Assembly: GCA_964648275.1 (NCBI GenBank)
Contig: CAZYOB010000002.1
Span: 1 to 59,346, forward strand
DNA: 59,346 nt
Source of the DNA: CAIQPO01 sp964648275
Lineage (GTDB): Bacteria; Patescibacteriota; Microgenomatia; UBA1400; MFAQ01
Reading direction: 5' to 3'
In this document: one piece after another, positions 40,305 to 49,369 of the stretch
Layout of the letters: every line of letters starts with the position of its first letter
Position numbering within the stretch: the first letter of the stretch is position 1
The notes under the pieces: model-generated
What the model saw: the letters and a program-made list of their open reading frames with translations, nothing else
Databases searched by the model: none
What the model was told of the DNA's origin: nothing
Translations under genes and position numbers: made by a program

Positions 40305-42125
40305 CTAACTCATTCCGCCGCCCGATCCTCCGCCGCCACCGCCTCCACCTCCCGAAAAGCCACCGGAAGAACCCGATCCGGATGCACCGTATGAGGAGCT
40401 TAACGAATTGAAGCCTGTGCTTAATGAACCAAAGCTAAGCTGACCGCTATCGGACAACCCCGCCGCGTAAAGATAAGATGTTTGGGTTGTGGCACCCTTG
40501 AATTTGATCGGTAGTTCGGAGAGAGCTTTAAGAGATATACCCAGAGCTGAACCGTAAACAATATATTTTTCCCATATGATTACCGATTCGAGTGGATAAT
40601 TTTTAGTTACGGAATAATCCTTCAGATATTTTTTAAAGGCAATCCAACCCGCAGCCTCTTGTGCACCTTTGAGTGTACGTTTGTCCATGGTGATATAGAA
40701 AAGTATTAGGAGAAAGACGTAAATTCCAGATATTCCCATAACCCCAAGGATAATCAACTCAGGTCGACTACTGAAGATACCTAGAAACTGAGCAAAGAAA
40801 ATTACTATAAATGAAAAGATCCCCGAAAATACAATGTCGATGATCATTTGGGATTTAAGTTTGTTACTTTCTGTATCCAGGTAGCCATTTTTAAGTAACT
40901 GGCTTTTGACCTTGTCACGCCATGCATTCCAGTCCGTAAGCCTGGTGGTGTCGTCTTTAAGTTTTTCCAGAATTTCTGTTTTGGTAATGGAGGTTTGCTC
41001 ATCAAGGTACAGAAGAGAGACAACCTTGCTTTCAATTTCAGTTAGACTGGGATTGTCCTTAATCTCAAAGGTAATTTCAGGTTCCAGAGAAAACAAACCG
41101 AGTACCGGTGCTTTTTTTTGTTGTGTAATCTTGATTATCTTTTTTCGACAAAGATTAAGAATGGTAGCGGTAACGGAGTTGGTGCTTGGAAGGTAGCTAA
41201 AAGCCAAGAGAGCATCAACCATTGCCGGATCGAGGTCACTTGGGGGCTCGTGGAGAGAGCCGGCTGGATTTATTTCCGGTAGTTTAGGATCCTTTCCTTT
41301 CTCGAGCCATTTTTTGAACCAGGATTGAGCTTTCCATGTATAAAGTGCACCTATTAGTGACAGAAAGAAAATGAAGTTGAATGGTTTAAACTTCATTCTT
41401 TCTTCCTGTTCTATGGTTTCGTTTATATACGCTGCTTCTTCAGTAATTATTTCCTGCAGTTTTGTGTCTGAATCTATCGGAATTCCCGAAAGAGTTGGAA
41501 ACACGACCCTTCCTTCAAAAAATGTATTTGCGGGAAGGAAGTTGACTTCAAATGTTATTGTCGAGAGATCGGTAATACTGACAACTCCGTCAAGAGGTCC
41601 ATGACCCCAAGCCTTTAAGTGTTCTTCCGTAGCAGGATAAGGGAGTTTAACAATGGCATGAACCTTTTGAGTAGATACACCCCAGCCATCACCAATGAAC
41701 TTCCAATAGAACTGGGCTGTGTCAGAATAGTTGCTGACAGCGTCCATGATCTTGAATTTGATAGTGAAGTTCTTCGTTTCATCGTCGGCAGAGTATTTCC
41801 ATTTGATGACTAGGTCGTTGCCAAACTCATCCACAGAGTAATATCCTGGTGACAAAGCACTATTCAGTTGATATTCCTTGCCGTCTTCTGAAAGAGAGAC
41901 CGAATTAATATCTATTCTGTTTTTCTCAATGTTGGTGCGCCACTCACCATTTTCAAAATGTCCATCGAAGGAGTAGGTGCGTGTCTCGGAAACATCAGCG
42001 GTTCCATCGGGATTGATTTGCACATCTATCTGAGCATTATCAATGGTGTAACTTTTAGCATGTGCTTGCTGGGGAATTAATACAAAGGAAAATAGGGCTA
42101 TGAGGAGCGTAATCATTTTCAGCAT
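40305..42125 (-). CDS. DUF2207-family membrane protein with Gly-rich tail
   Basis: 606 aa. A signal sequence (about 1-22) precedes the DUF2207 (PF09972) ectodomain (YTIDNAQIDVQINPDGTADV and following). A membrane helix near 245-262, a cytoplasmic part, two more helices near 430-490, and the family's typical terminal run of Gly and Ser follow (last 20 residues). The family is widespread but uncharacterised. The start at 42125 is preferred because an upstream extension would run through the terminator of the preceding gene; TAAGAT lies just before it. Confidence 0.85.
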   Translation of the reverse strand: MLKMITLLIALFSFVLIPQQAHAKSYTIDNAQIDVQINPDGTADVSETRTYSFDGHFENGEWRTNIEKNRIDINSVSLSEDGKEYQLNSALSPGYYSVDEFGNDLVIKWKYSADDETKNFTIKFKIMDAVSNYSDTAQFYWKFIGDGWGVSTQKVHAIVKLPYPATEEHLKAWGHGPLDGVVSITDLSTITFEVNFLPANTFFEGRVVFPTLSGIPIDSDTKLQEIITEEAAYINETIEQEERMKFKPFNFIFFLSLIGALYTWKAQSWFKKWLEKGKDPKLPEINPAGSLHEPPSDLDPAMVDALLAFSYLPSTNSVTATILNLCRKKIIKITQQKKAPVLGLFSLEPEITFEIKDNPSLTEIESKVVSLLYLDEQTSITKTEILEKLKDDTTRLTDWNAWRDKVKSQLLKNGYLDTESNKLKSQMIIDIVFSGIFSFIVIFFAQFLGIFSSRPELIILGVMGISGIYVFLLILFYITMDKRTLKGAQEAAGWIAFKKYLKDYSVTKNYPLESVIIWEKYIVYGSALGISLKALSELPIKFKGATTQTSYLYAAGLSDSGQLSFGSLSTGFNSLSSSYGASGSGSSGGFSGGGGGGGGGSGGGMS

Positions 42126-42147
42126 ATCTAATCTTAATACAGGGAAT

Positions 42148-42174
42148 AAAAAAACTCCCGCCTGTGGCGGGAGT
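42148..42174 (-). terminator. rho-independent terminator
   Basis: Minus strand: ACTCCCGCC, three-base loop, GGCGGGAGT, then a run of seven T-rich bases. It separates the paralogue pair from the DUF2207-uvrB unit. Confidence 0.92.
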
Positions 42175-42180
42175 AATCTA

Positions 42181-42537
42181 TCACTCAAACGGTAATTCCA
42201 TGAATTGGCCTGCTTGCCAGGCCTCCACCACTTCTTCAATTAGGGTAGTGGTGTCGGTGATGTCCCCGTAAGTCAAAGAAGGTTCTTCGTGAGGTCTTTC
42301 GGTGAGGTACTCAAGGAAGACGACGAATAATGGTCCATCCGCCTTGATGCTGATTTGGTAGAGACCCTCATCCCAGAGACAATCGACTGTGAGGATCACT
42401 TTGATATTGCGAAACATAAGTGGGAGGTCGTTATCCTTGTGTTGCTTGATCAGGGGATAAAGTGTATTTTCCCAGACATGAGTGGTGAAGCTGTTGACCG
42501 CTGAGTCAAGCCAATATCTATCTTCTTCCTTGGTCAT
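42181..42537 (-). CDS. hypothetical protein, copy 2 of a tandem paralogue pair
   Basis: 118 aa starting MTKEEDRYWLDSAV. It aligns along its length with the gene just upstream: MTxEEDxYWLxxAVxxFTxxVW at the N-terminus, a central beta segment, and a C-terminal helix (EEVVEAWQAGQF versus DDITELWTENLF). AGAGGA six bases before this ATG supports the start over one 24 codons upstream. Acidic, soluble, family not recognised. Terminator directly after. Confidence 0.6.
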   Translation of the reverse strand: MTKEEDRYWLDSAVNSFTTHVWENTLYPLIKQHKDNDLPLMFRNIKVILTVDCLWDEGLYQISIKADGPLFVVFLEYLTERPHEEPSLTYGDITDTTTLIEEVVEAWQAGQFMELPFE

Positions 42538-42547
42538 GTGATTCCTC

Positions 42548-42901
42548 TCAGTACTTCCTGACAAATAGATTTTCTGTCCAGAGTTCAGTGATATCATCAA
42601 GCATTTCAACAGACTCCGAAATGTTCCAGTGGAGGATCTCAGGAGGAATCTGGGGGTAATCTATGAAGTAAAAGAGTGACACCATCACCGGTTCAGAGGG
42701 CAGTTGTTGAATAAGCGAGACACTGATCCTCTCTTCTGTGGTTCGATTGATAACGATGTAGTAGTCAGAGTAGATGAATGTTTCTTCAGGCATGCCTATC
42801 TCGTGGTCGAGAGCAAATTTAGAGAGCTCTCTCTGCCAGACCCTTCGGGTGAAGTCTTCAACAGCAAGTTGGAGCCAATAGAAATCTTCTTCTTGAGTCA
42901 T
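42548..42901 (-). CDS. hypothetical protein, copy 1 of a tandem paralogue pair
   Basis: 117 aa starting MTQEEDFYWLQLAV, paralogous to the next gene ten bases downstream. A very good AGGAGGT site lies five bases before the ATG. Both products have a secondary-structure pattern of helix, beta sheet, helix, similar to small adaptor or chaperone-like folds, but no family can be named. The pair is divergent from lexA with about 100 bases between. Confidence 0.6.
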   Translation of the reverse strand: MTQEEDFYWLQLAVEDFTRRVWQRELSKFALDHEIGMPEETFIYSDYYIVINRTTEERISVSLIQQLPSEPVMVSLFYFIDYPQIPPEILHWNISESVEMLDDITELWTENLFVRKY

Positions 42902-42950
42902 TTGACCTCCTGATGTCAGAGTGCTTTGTGAAAGTATTTTAGCTTAAACC

Positions 42951-42994
42951 TTTGGGTTTTTGTTGTTGACTTTTGGGTAATATTTGGTAATAAT
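42951..42994 (+). promoter_or_regulatory. lexA promoter with phased heptamer repeats
   Basis: -35 TTGACT (42966-42971), 17-base spacer, -10 AATAAT (42989-42994), six bases to the ATG. Direct repeats TTTGGGT at 42951-42957 and 42972-42978 (21 bases apart) and TTTGGTA at 42983-42989 (11 further) lie on one face of the helix around the promoter: a possible LexA operator. Confidence 0.5.
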
Positions 42995-43000
42995 GATTTT

Positions 43001-43618
43001 ATGGCTGTAACTCTATATAAAAGACAACGACAGATTGTCGAATTTATCTCTCAATTTATCCAGAAGAACGGTTACTCCCCCACCCTGCAGGAAATTGCTC
43101 AGGCTATAGGAGTTTCTTCTCTGGCCACCGTGCACGAGCATCTCCAAGCTCTTGAGAGAAAAGGCATTATTAAGAAATACGATGGTGCCATCAGAGGAAT
43201 TGAAATTATAGACAGACCAACCTCAGAAACAAGCTCGATCGAATTACCTATATTAGGGTTTATTGCAGCCGGCAGACCGATTGAACCTATTACCGACCCG
43301 AATGCCTCTATAAAGATCGCCTCATCAATGGTATCTGGGAAGAAAAGAGCCTTTGTTCTTCAGGTCAAGGGTGACTCAATGATTGAAGAAGGTATATTCG
43401 ACAAGGATTTTGTAATTATTGAGGAATGTGATGCTACTCAGGTTAAGGACGGAGATATTGTAGTTGCACTCTTAGAAAGCGGACTGGCGACACTCAAGAG
43501 GTTCTTTAAAGAAAGAACCAGAGTTAGATTGGAACCTGCCAATTCGTCAATGTCCCCTATTTTCGCTATTAATGTCAAGGTTCAGGGAAAATGTGTAGGA
43601 GTAATCAGAAGATTCTGA
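43001..43618 (+). CDS. lexA: SOS repressor LexA
   Basis: 205 aa. The N-terminal winged helix (about 1-70) includes RQRQIVEFISQFIQKNGYSP-like LexA residues and the recognition helix SSLATVHEHLQAL. The S24 peptidase domain has the self-cleavage site Ala90-Gly91, catalytic Ser126 (GDSM) and Lys166 (ATLKR). RecA-stimulated cleavage would release repression of damage genes. uvrA, uvrB and uvrC all lie within 12 kb. The gene is followed 20 bases later by rsmI, which has its own -10 box. Confidence 0.96.
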   Translation: MAVTLYKRQRQIVEFISQFIQKNGYSPTLQEIAQAIGVSSLATVHEHLQALERKGIIKKYDGAIRGIEIIDRPTSETSSIELPILGFIAAGRPIEPITDPNASIKIASSMVSGKKRAFVLQVKGDSMIEEGIFDKDFVIIEECDATQVKDGDIVVALLESGLATLKRFFKERTRVRLEPANSSMSPIFAINVKVQGKCVGVIRRF

Positions 43619-43638
43619 TTTGAGAGTAAAATACACAT

Positions 43639-44337
43639 ATGAAACTATCCGTTGTTGGCTTACCTATTGGCAATATTGAGGATATTAGCTTGAGGGCAAT
43701 CCGAACGATCCAAGAAACCGGCTTTATTGTTTGCGAAGATACACGTGTATTTAATAGTTTATGGATGAAGTTAACTCAGATGGGCTTGGCAACTAAACTT
43801 TCTGCTACCCTGAGGTTCATCAATGACTTTAATGAAGAGAGGGTGTTGTTAAAAATATTGAATGAAATGAGCACTCTTGATTCGGCAGTCTTGGTTAGTG
43901 ATGCTGGGATGCCCCTTATCTCCGATCCGGGTTACAAACTGGTAAAACACGGTCTGGAAATGGGTTGGGAGGTTGATGTCGTTCCAGGTCCGACAGCTGA
44001 GAGTGCTGCTTTGGCGATTTCTGGGTTGCCAACCGATAAGTACATTTTTTTAGGTTTCTTACCTAAGAAACCCGGGAAAAAACATGACCTGTTAGTTTCG
44101 CTTAAGAACACTCAGGAACAGATCAAGTGTTCTGGTGTTATATATGAGGCCCCTCCCAGGTTAATAAAACTATTGACTGAGATAAAAGACGTGTTCGGAG
44201 ACGACGTCCCTGTTTTTGTCGGATTCGATCTGACTAAACAGTCTCAAAGAGTTTACAGAGGGAACGTGGTAGAAGTTTTGGGTGAACTTAGTGAGGAAAA
44301 AATGAAGGGTGAAATTACCGTAATCATCGGACGATAA
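43639..44337 (+). CDS. rsmI: 16S rRNA 2'-O-methyltransferase RsmI
   Basis: 232 aa, shorter than the E. coli enzyme (286). It is a SPOUT-unrelated TIM-like tetrapyrrole-methylase fold: LSVVGLPIGNIEDISLRAI at the start, the CEDTR motif, LVSDAGMPLISDPGYKLV and VVPGPTAESAALAISGLP, GFLPKK, all diagnostic. It methylates the ribose of C1402 in the decoding centre. The C-terminal region of longer homologues is missing. TAAAAT lies exactly six bases before the ATG. It overlaps the convergent gpmI gene by 14 bases. Confidence 0.95.
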   Translation: MKLSVVGLPIGNIEDISLRAIRTIQETGFIVCEDTRVFNSLWMKLTQMGLATKLSATLRFINDFNEERVLLKILNEMSTLDSAVLVSDAGMPLISDPGYKLVKHGLEMGWEVDVVPGPTAESAALAISGLPTDKYIFLGFLPKKPGKKHDLLVSLKNTQEQIKCSGVIYEAPPRLIKLLTEIKDVFGDDVPVFVGFDLTKQSQRVYRGNVVEVLGELSEEKMKGEITVIIGR

Positions 44338-45832
44338 GATTATTCCCCGTCATTTCCTGTGGTGGAGCTATTTCAAGAAGATTTAGTATGGTAGGTGCAA
44401 TGTCTCCAAGTTTCCCGTTAGCTAATTTAAATTGGTTATCTTGCGGGTGGAAGATGATTAGGGGAACCGGGTTAGTGGAGTGCTCTGTATCTACCTGACC
44501 AGTTTTGAGATTTAACAATTCTTCAGCATTTCCATGATCTGCGGTAATGATAAGGTAACTGCCAGTTTCTTTACTTAGGTTGACCAGTTTTCCAAGGGCT
44601 GTATCCGATGCAAGAATTGCCTCAATAGCCTTGTCAATTTTCCCCGTGTGAGCGACCATATCAGGACAGGCAATATTGATTACTGCCAATTTGAACTTAT
44701 CGCCTTTGAAGTTGGCGACAAATTCATCTGAAAGAGCAACGCTAGACATATCAGGTTTGAGATCATAAGTGGCGATCTTTGGTGATGGTACAAATAGATG
44801 AGATTCTCCCGGTAAGGGGACCTCCAGCTGTCCGTTGAAATAATAGGTAACCATAGCGATCTTTTCAGTCTCGGCTGCTCTAAGCTGTATAAAGTTTTGG
44901 TTTGCGATAACTTCACCAAGCGTATTTGAGACAGTGGTGGTGGGAAAAAGGATCGGATTCTCAAAATCTTTTCGATAGCGAGTCATGGTAACAAATCTGA
45001 GGTTGGGAATTCCAGACCTAAGAACCATCTCCGTAATTTGTCTTGGCCTGTCGGTTCTAAAGTTGAAAAAGATAACTGCGTCTCCAGATTTGAACCTTGA
45101 ATTTATGGGGTCATCTCCGACTGCGGTAGGTTGGATAAATTCATCGGTAACGCCTTTATCATAATTAGATTTGATAAAGTTTTGTGGTGATATCGGATTA
45201 ACTACTCCCTTACCGAGTAAACAATCAAATGCGATCTTTGTTCGATCAAGTCGTTGATCTCTGTCCATGGCGTAATACCGTCCAAGGATGCTGGAGATTT
45301 TCCCAACACCATACTTATTGATCTCATTCTCTACATTCTGTACCTGAAGCAGGCCATTGTCCGGAGGACTGTCTCTGCCGTCGGTTATAAGGTGTAAATA
45401 TACTTCGTTAAGATGATGCCGACTGGCAAACAACAGTAACGCGTAAAGATGTTCGTTGTATGAATGGACACCTGAGTTCCCAATCATTCCAACCAAATGC
45501 AAGCGGGATCTGAAGGATTGGATATGTTTAACAGTATCCAGAAGAGCTTTGTTGATAAAAAAACTACCGTCGGCGATACTCATATTGATAATGGCCAGAT
45601 CTTGGAAGACAATTCTGCCTGCTCCAATATTTAAATGACCAGTCTCGGAATTGCCGTCTTGATTTTCAGGAAGGCCGACAGCCGGACCGGATGCCTCGAG
45701 TTGGCTGTGAGGATAATTATTGATTAAATAGTTAAAGGTAGGAGGATTTGCCTTGATAATCGCGTTACCAGGGCTGTCAGGGGCAATACCCCAACCATCT
45801 AGAATGCAAAGAATAGAGCTCTTTTCAGACAT
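44324..45832 (-). CDS. gpmI: 2,3-bisphosphoglycerate-independent phosphoglycerate mutase
   Basis: 502 aa, usual length. Alkaline-phosphatase fold with Mn ligands: LDGWG (Asp12), the phosphoserine nucleophile Ser62 in NSETGHLNIGAG, the HSYNEHL and DGRDSPP segments, and C-terminal DMVAHTG and TADHGNAE. It interconverts 3- and 2-phosphoglycerate. It overlaps enolase, the next step, by eight bases, so the two are coupled. Confidence 0.97.
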   Translation of the reverse strand: MSEKSSILCILDGWGIAPDSPGNAIIKANPPTFNYLINNYPHSQLEASGPAVGLPENQDGNSETGHLNIGAGRIVFQDLAIINMSIADGSFFINKALLDTVKHIQSFRSRLHLVGMIGNSGVHSYNEHLYALLLFASRHHLNEVYLHLITDGRDSPPDNGLLQVQNVENEINKYGVGKISSILGRYYAMDRDQRLDRTKIAFDCLLGKGVVNPISPQNFIKSNYDKGVTDEFIQPTAVGDDPINSRFKSGDAVIFFNFRTDRPRQITEMVLRSGIPNLRFVTMTRYRKDFENPILFPTTTVSNTLGEVIANQNFIQLRAAETEKIAMVTYYFNGQLEVPLPGESHLFVPSPKIATYDLKPDMSSVALSDEFVANFKGDKFKLAVINIACPDMVAHTGKIDKAIEAILASDTALGKLVNLSKETGSYLIITADHGNAEELLNLKTGQVDTEHSTNPVPLIIFHPQDNQFKLANGKLGDIAPTILNLLEIAPPQEMTGNNLIVR

Positions 45833-47093
45833 TCTTACTCCTCAGATACTCCTCAATAAAGAGAAGTCTGTTGTATTTACTGACTCTTTCTCCCCTACCA
45901 GGAGCACCAAATTTGACAAAGTCTGCTCCTAGACCAACTGCAAAGTCAGCCAGAAAATCTTCGTCAGTATCTCCAGAGCGATGTGAAACTATGGTGTTAA
46001 AGCCATTTTGTTTGGCCATTTTAATAACGGCTACGGTTTCAGTAATAGATCCAATCTGATTCGGCTTTACAAGTATAGAGTTGCAAGCGTTCTTAGCAAT
46101 GGCTTCCTTAAAGCGAATAGGATTGGTAACTAGGAGATCATCACCGATGACCATCACCTGTTTTCCTAGTTCGGAGTTTAAGTAAATCCAATCATCCCAG
46201 GCATCTTGATCAAGTGGATCCTCAATAGCTAGAAGATTGTATTTCTTATTAAGATCGATCAAAAAATCGGCCATTTCTTTACCTGAAAGTGTATCCTTAA
46301 CATCAGAAATCTTATATTTTCCATTCTTATAAATGGATGTGGCAGCCACATCGAGTCCGATAAAGACATCTTCGTTGTGTTTGTATGGGGAACCCTCAAT
46401 CGTTTCGACAAGTAGCTCTATCGCGTCGGTGTTACTAAAAAGGTTTGGAGCAAAGCCGCCTTCATCCCCTATCGAGTGAATAGCTTTTTTGTCGATCAAT
46501 ATTTGTTTTAAAGCGTGATAAAGTTCAACGCCAATGGTGAGGGCTTCAGAGAATGGTTTTCTGGAGCTGGGAATGACGTGAAATTCCTGAAATTCAAGAT
46601 TGCCTGCGCCATGCTTACCTCCATTAATGAGATTAAATATAGGGGTGGGCAGATTAAGAGCGGCCGGCTTTGTAAAACCGTATTTTAAAGCCAGATATTC
46701 AAAGGTGGCCATGTTGGAGCAAGCTGCTCCAAGTTCACAGACTGCTTGCGAAACAGAAAGAATAGCATTGGCGCCGAGCTTCGATTTATTAGGAGTGCCA
46801 TCAAGGTTTAATAGAATCTGATCAATGGCACCTTGTTGGGTAGGATCTTGACCGATGATATATTTGGAGATTATTTGGTTGACATTGGCAACTGCCTTAA
46901 GTACTCCCATGCCGGAGAACCGGTGAATGTCACCATCTCTAAGTTCTAATGCTTCCATGCGTCCGGTGGATGCTCCCGAAGGAATGGAGGCAACTGATCC
47001 ATGATTAGAATCTGTCCAGATGGTGGTCTCTATAGTGGGGTTTCCCCGTGAATCCAGTATTTCCCTGGCGTAGACAGATTTAATTTTTGCCAT
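45825..47093 (-). CDS. eno: enolase
   Basis: 422 aa, full length. Signatures include AREILDSRGNPT, SIPSGASTG, the Mg ligand GLDVAATS, IEDPLDQDAWDDW, the LVKPNQIGS catalytic-Lys region and SHRSGDT. It interconverts 2-phosphoglycerate and PEP. It lies one base after the PEP synthase gene and overlaps gpmI, so pgi-pps-eno-gpmI read as one operon. Confidence 0.98.
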   Translation of the reverse strand: MAKIKSVYAREILDSRGNPTIETTIWTDSNHGSVASIPSGASTGRMEALELRDGDIHRFSGMGVLKAVANVNQIISKYIIGQDPTQQGAIDQILLNLDGTPNKSKLGANAILSVSQAVCELGAACSNMATFEYLALKYGFTKPAALNLPTPIFNLINGGKHGAGNLEFQEFHVIPSSRKPFSEALTIGVELYHALKQILIDKKAIHSIGDEGGFAPNLFSNTDAIELLVETIEGSPYKHNEDVFIGLDVAATSIYKNGKYKISDVKDTLSGKEMADFLIDLNKKYNLLAIEDPLDQDAWDDWIYLNSELGKQVMVIGDDLLVTNPIRFKEAIAKNACNSILVKPNQIGSITETVAVIKMAKQNGFNTIVSHRSGDTDEDFLADFAVGLGADFVKFGAPGRGERVSKYNRLLFIEEYLRSKNV

Positions 47094-47094
47094 A

Positions 47095-49368
47095 TTACTT
47101 TAGTAGGCGCTTTTCGATGCCGGCAATATTTCGTCTTGTGTTATCGATAGCATCCGGGGAAACGGAAACGCTTGTAATTCCCCAAGAGACAAGTTTTTCG
47201 ACAAGGTCTGGATAAAGACTGGCCGCTTGACCACAAAGGCTTGAGGTAATCGAATGTTTGGCTGCTGTCTTGACTACTTTTTCCAAAGCCCACAAAACAG
47301 CAGGGTTCCTTTCATCAAATTCGGTAGCCACGGTCTCATTATCACGATCTGTGCCGAGGATAAGCATTGTGAGGTCATTAGAACCGATGGATACCCCATC
47401 GATGCCGACTTTAATAAACTCTTCCAACAAGATAACGTTAGAAGGAATTTCTACCATCATCCATAATTTAAAGGATTCGGAACGTGAGAGACCAGAAGCT
47501 GAGATAACCCGTTTGACTTTGACTAATTCATCTACAGTTCTACAGAATGGAACCATTAGATGAAGTGTCTTGTGACCCATCTTGTTCCTTACCATCTTTA
47601 TGGCTTCAAGCTCAAGATTAAACACTGACTCATCCTTTATATATCGATAGGCACCTCTAAATCCAAGCATGGGATTGGGCTCTACGGGTTCGTAGTCTTT
47701 TCCGCCAATGAGATTTCTGTACTCGTTAGTTTTAAAATCGGATGCACGATAGACTACAGGTCGGTTACCAAAACTAAAAGTGAACTTTGCCAAACTTTCG
47801 GCAAGTTTCTCTATAAACTCTTTGGATTTACCATCATGAATAGCTTTCTTTGGGTGGACACCGATTTGGGCCATCATAAATTCTGCTCTGAGGAGACCTA
47901 CTCCGTCAGCGTTGCCTTGGGCGACAACTGAGGCAAGATCTGGTTCTCCTAAGTTGACATAGACTTTGGTGGCTGTTTTGGGAAGGTCTTCGAAGGTAAC
48001 CTTTTTCTGGACAGTGGTAGCGGCTTTCTTAGGGACACCTTCATATATGGTTCCAGTGGCACCGTTGACAGTAATTATTTGATCTTTCTTCAGAATGGTA
48101 GTTGATGTTTTTGTGCCAACAACTGCAGGAATGCCCAATTCACGAGAGACTATAGCAGCATGTGAGGTTTGTCCTCCTTTATCTGTGACAATAGCAGCCG
48201 CGCGTTTCATGGCAGGGACAAAATCGGGGGAGGTCATTTCGGTGACCAAAACATCGCCGACTTTTACTTTATCGATTTCTTTGGCTGTTTTTATCATTAC
48301 CACTTTCCCGGTACCGACACCAAATGAGGCCGGCTCTCCCTGGAGAAGTTGCTTTAATCCCTCCAATTGGCTTTCTGAAACATGAGATTCACCTTTTCCC
48401 ATATCGAGAGTTGTGATGGGACGAGTCTGTACTAGGAAAATATGTCCGTTCTCTACTGCAAACTCCATGTCCTGGGGAAAGTAATAATGTTGATGGACTT
48501 TTATAGCCAATTTGGCGACGTCAATAACCTGTGCATCTGTAAGTTTGCGTCTATTTATGAGTGCCGGTGGAACTTTCACTTTCTTGACACCACTGGGATA
48601 TTTTCTGATCTCCATGACTGTCTGAGGTTGAAGTGAGCGGGAGTGAATGCTGAGGTTTTCTTTGTTGATAATGTAATGATCAGGGTTGACTACTCCTTGG
48701 ACCATAAAGTCCCCCAATCCCCAAACCGCTTCGACAACGACTTGATTCTTATTTCTGGTGACCGGATTGACAGAAAAAACAACTCCGGAAATGTCCGATT
48801 GGACCATTAGCTGAACCGGAACGGCCAGCAATACTTTAAAGTGGTCGTAACCTTTGGTGGCGCGGTAGAAAATTGCTCTGGCTCCCCAAAGTGAACCCCA
48901 GGCACGTCTAACTGCCTGAATAACGTTGGATTCTCCTTTGATATCAAGATATGATTCCTGTTGACCGGCAAAGGACGCATCAGGAAGATCTTCTGCAGTC
49001 GCGCTGGATCTGACAGCTACAAGAGGGTTTTTTTCGCCAACTTTCAAATTCCTGTAAGAGTGGATAATTTCATCACTAAGCTCTTTAGGGATGTCGGCGG
49101 TTTGGATCATCCTTTGGATGGTGATGGAGGCTTTCTCCAGCTGTTTTTGATTCTGAAAATCTGTTTCTCGAATGATTTTTATGATGTCGGGCTGAAGCTT
49201 GTTGTGTTCGATGACATATTCATATGCCTGTGCGGTGACTACAAAACCATTAGGTACAGGGAGGTTCGCACTGTACATTTCACCAAGATTAGCTCCTTTA
49301 CCACCAACGTAAGGAATATCTTCTTTTCTAATTTTGGATAAAGGAAGTACCAGGGCAGGTGTGGACAT
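47095..49368 (-). CDS. ppsA: phosphoenolpyruvate synthase
   Basis: 757 aa. The N-terminal ATP-grasp-like domain starts with YVGGKGANLGEM and has VRSSATAEDLPDASFAGQQ; the swivelling domain has the phospho-acceptor His403 (GGQTSHAAIVS); the C-terminal TIM barrel has GFRGAYRYI and ends with SLCGQAAS. It converts pyruvate and ATP to PEP, AMP and phosphate, the entry to gluconeogenesis. No pyruvate kinase is seen nearby. One base separates it from each neighbour. Confidence 0.97.
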   Translation of the reverse strand: MSTPALVLPLSKIRKEDIPYVGGKGANLGEMYSANLPVPNGFVVTAQAYEYVIEHNKLQPDIIKIIRETDFQNQKQLEKASITIQRMIQTADIPKELSDEIIHSYRNLKVGEKNPLVAVRSSATAEDLPDASFAGQQESYLDIKGESNVIQAVRRAWGSLWGARAIFYRATKGYDHFKVLLAVPVQLMVQSDISGVVFSVNPVTRNKNQVVVEAVWGLGDFMVQGVVNPDHYIINKENLSIHSRSLQPQTVMEIRKYPSGVKKVKVPPALINRRKLTDAQVIDVAKLAIKVHQHYYFPQDMEFAVENGHIFLVQTRPITTLDMGKGESHVSESQLEGLKQLLQGEPASFGVGTGKVVMIKTAKEIDKVKVGDVLVTEMTSPDFVPAMKRAAAIVTDKGGQTSHAAIVSRELGIPAVVGTKTSTTILKKDQIITVNGATGTIYEGVPKKAATTVQKKVTFEDLPKTATKVYVNLGEPDLASVVAQGNADGVGLLRAEFMMAQIGVHPKKAIHDGKSKEFIEKLAESLAKFTFSFGNRPVVYRASDFKTNEYRNLIGGKDYEPVEPNPMLGFRGAYRYIKDESVFNLELEAIKMVRNKMGHKTLHLMVPFCRTVDELVKVKRVISASGLSRSESFKLWMMVEIPSNVILLEEFIKVGIDGVSIGSNDLTMLILGTDRDNETVATEFDERNPAVLWALEKVVKTAAKHSITSSLCGQAASLYPDLVEKLVSWGITSVSVSPDAIDNTRRNIAGIEKRLLK

Positions 49369-49369
49369 T

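Noticed and set aside
40280..40310. SOS-like repeat at uvrB
   Set aside because: The 17-base gap upstream of uvrB shows no TTnGGGT pair; only a TAAAAT box is visible.
40305..42239. 38-residue N-terminal extension of the DUF2207 protein
   Set aside because: It would be encoded across the terminator hairpin at 42148-42174, and the signal peptide begins at the downstream Met.
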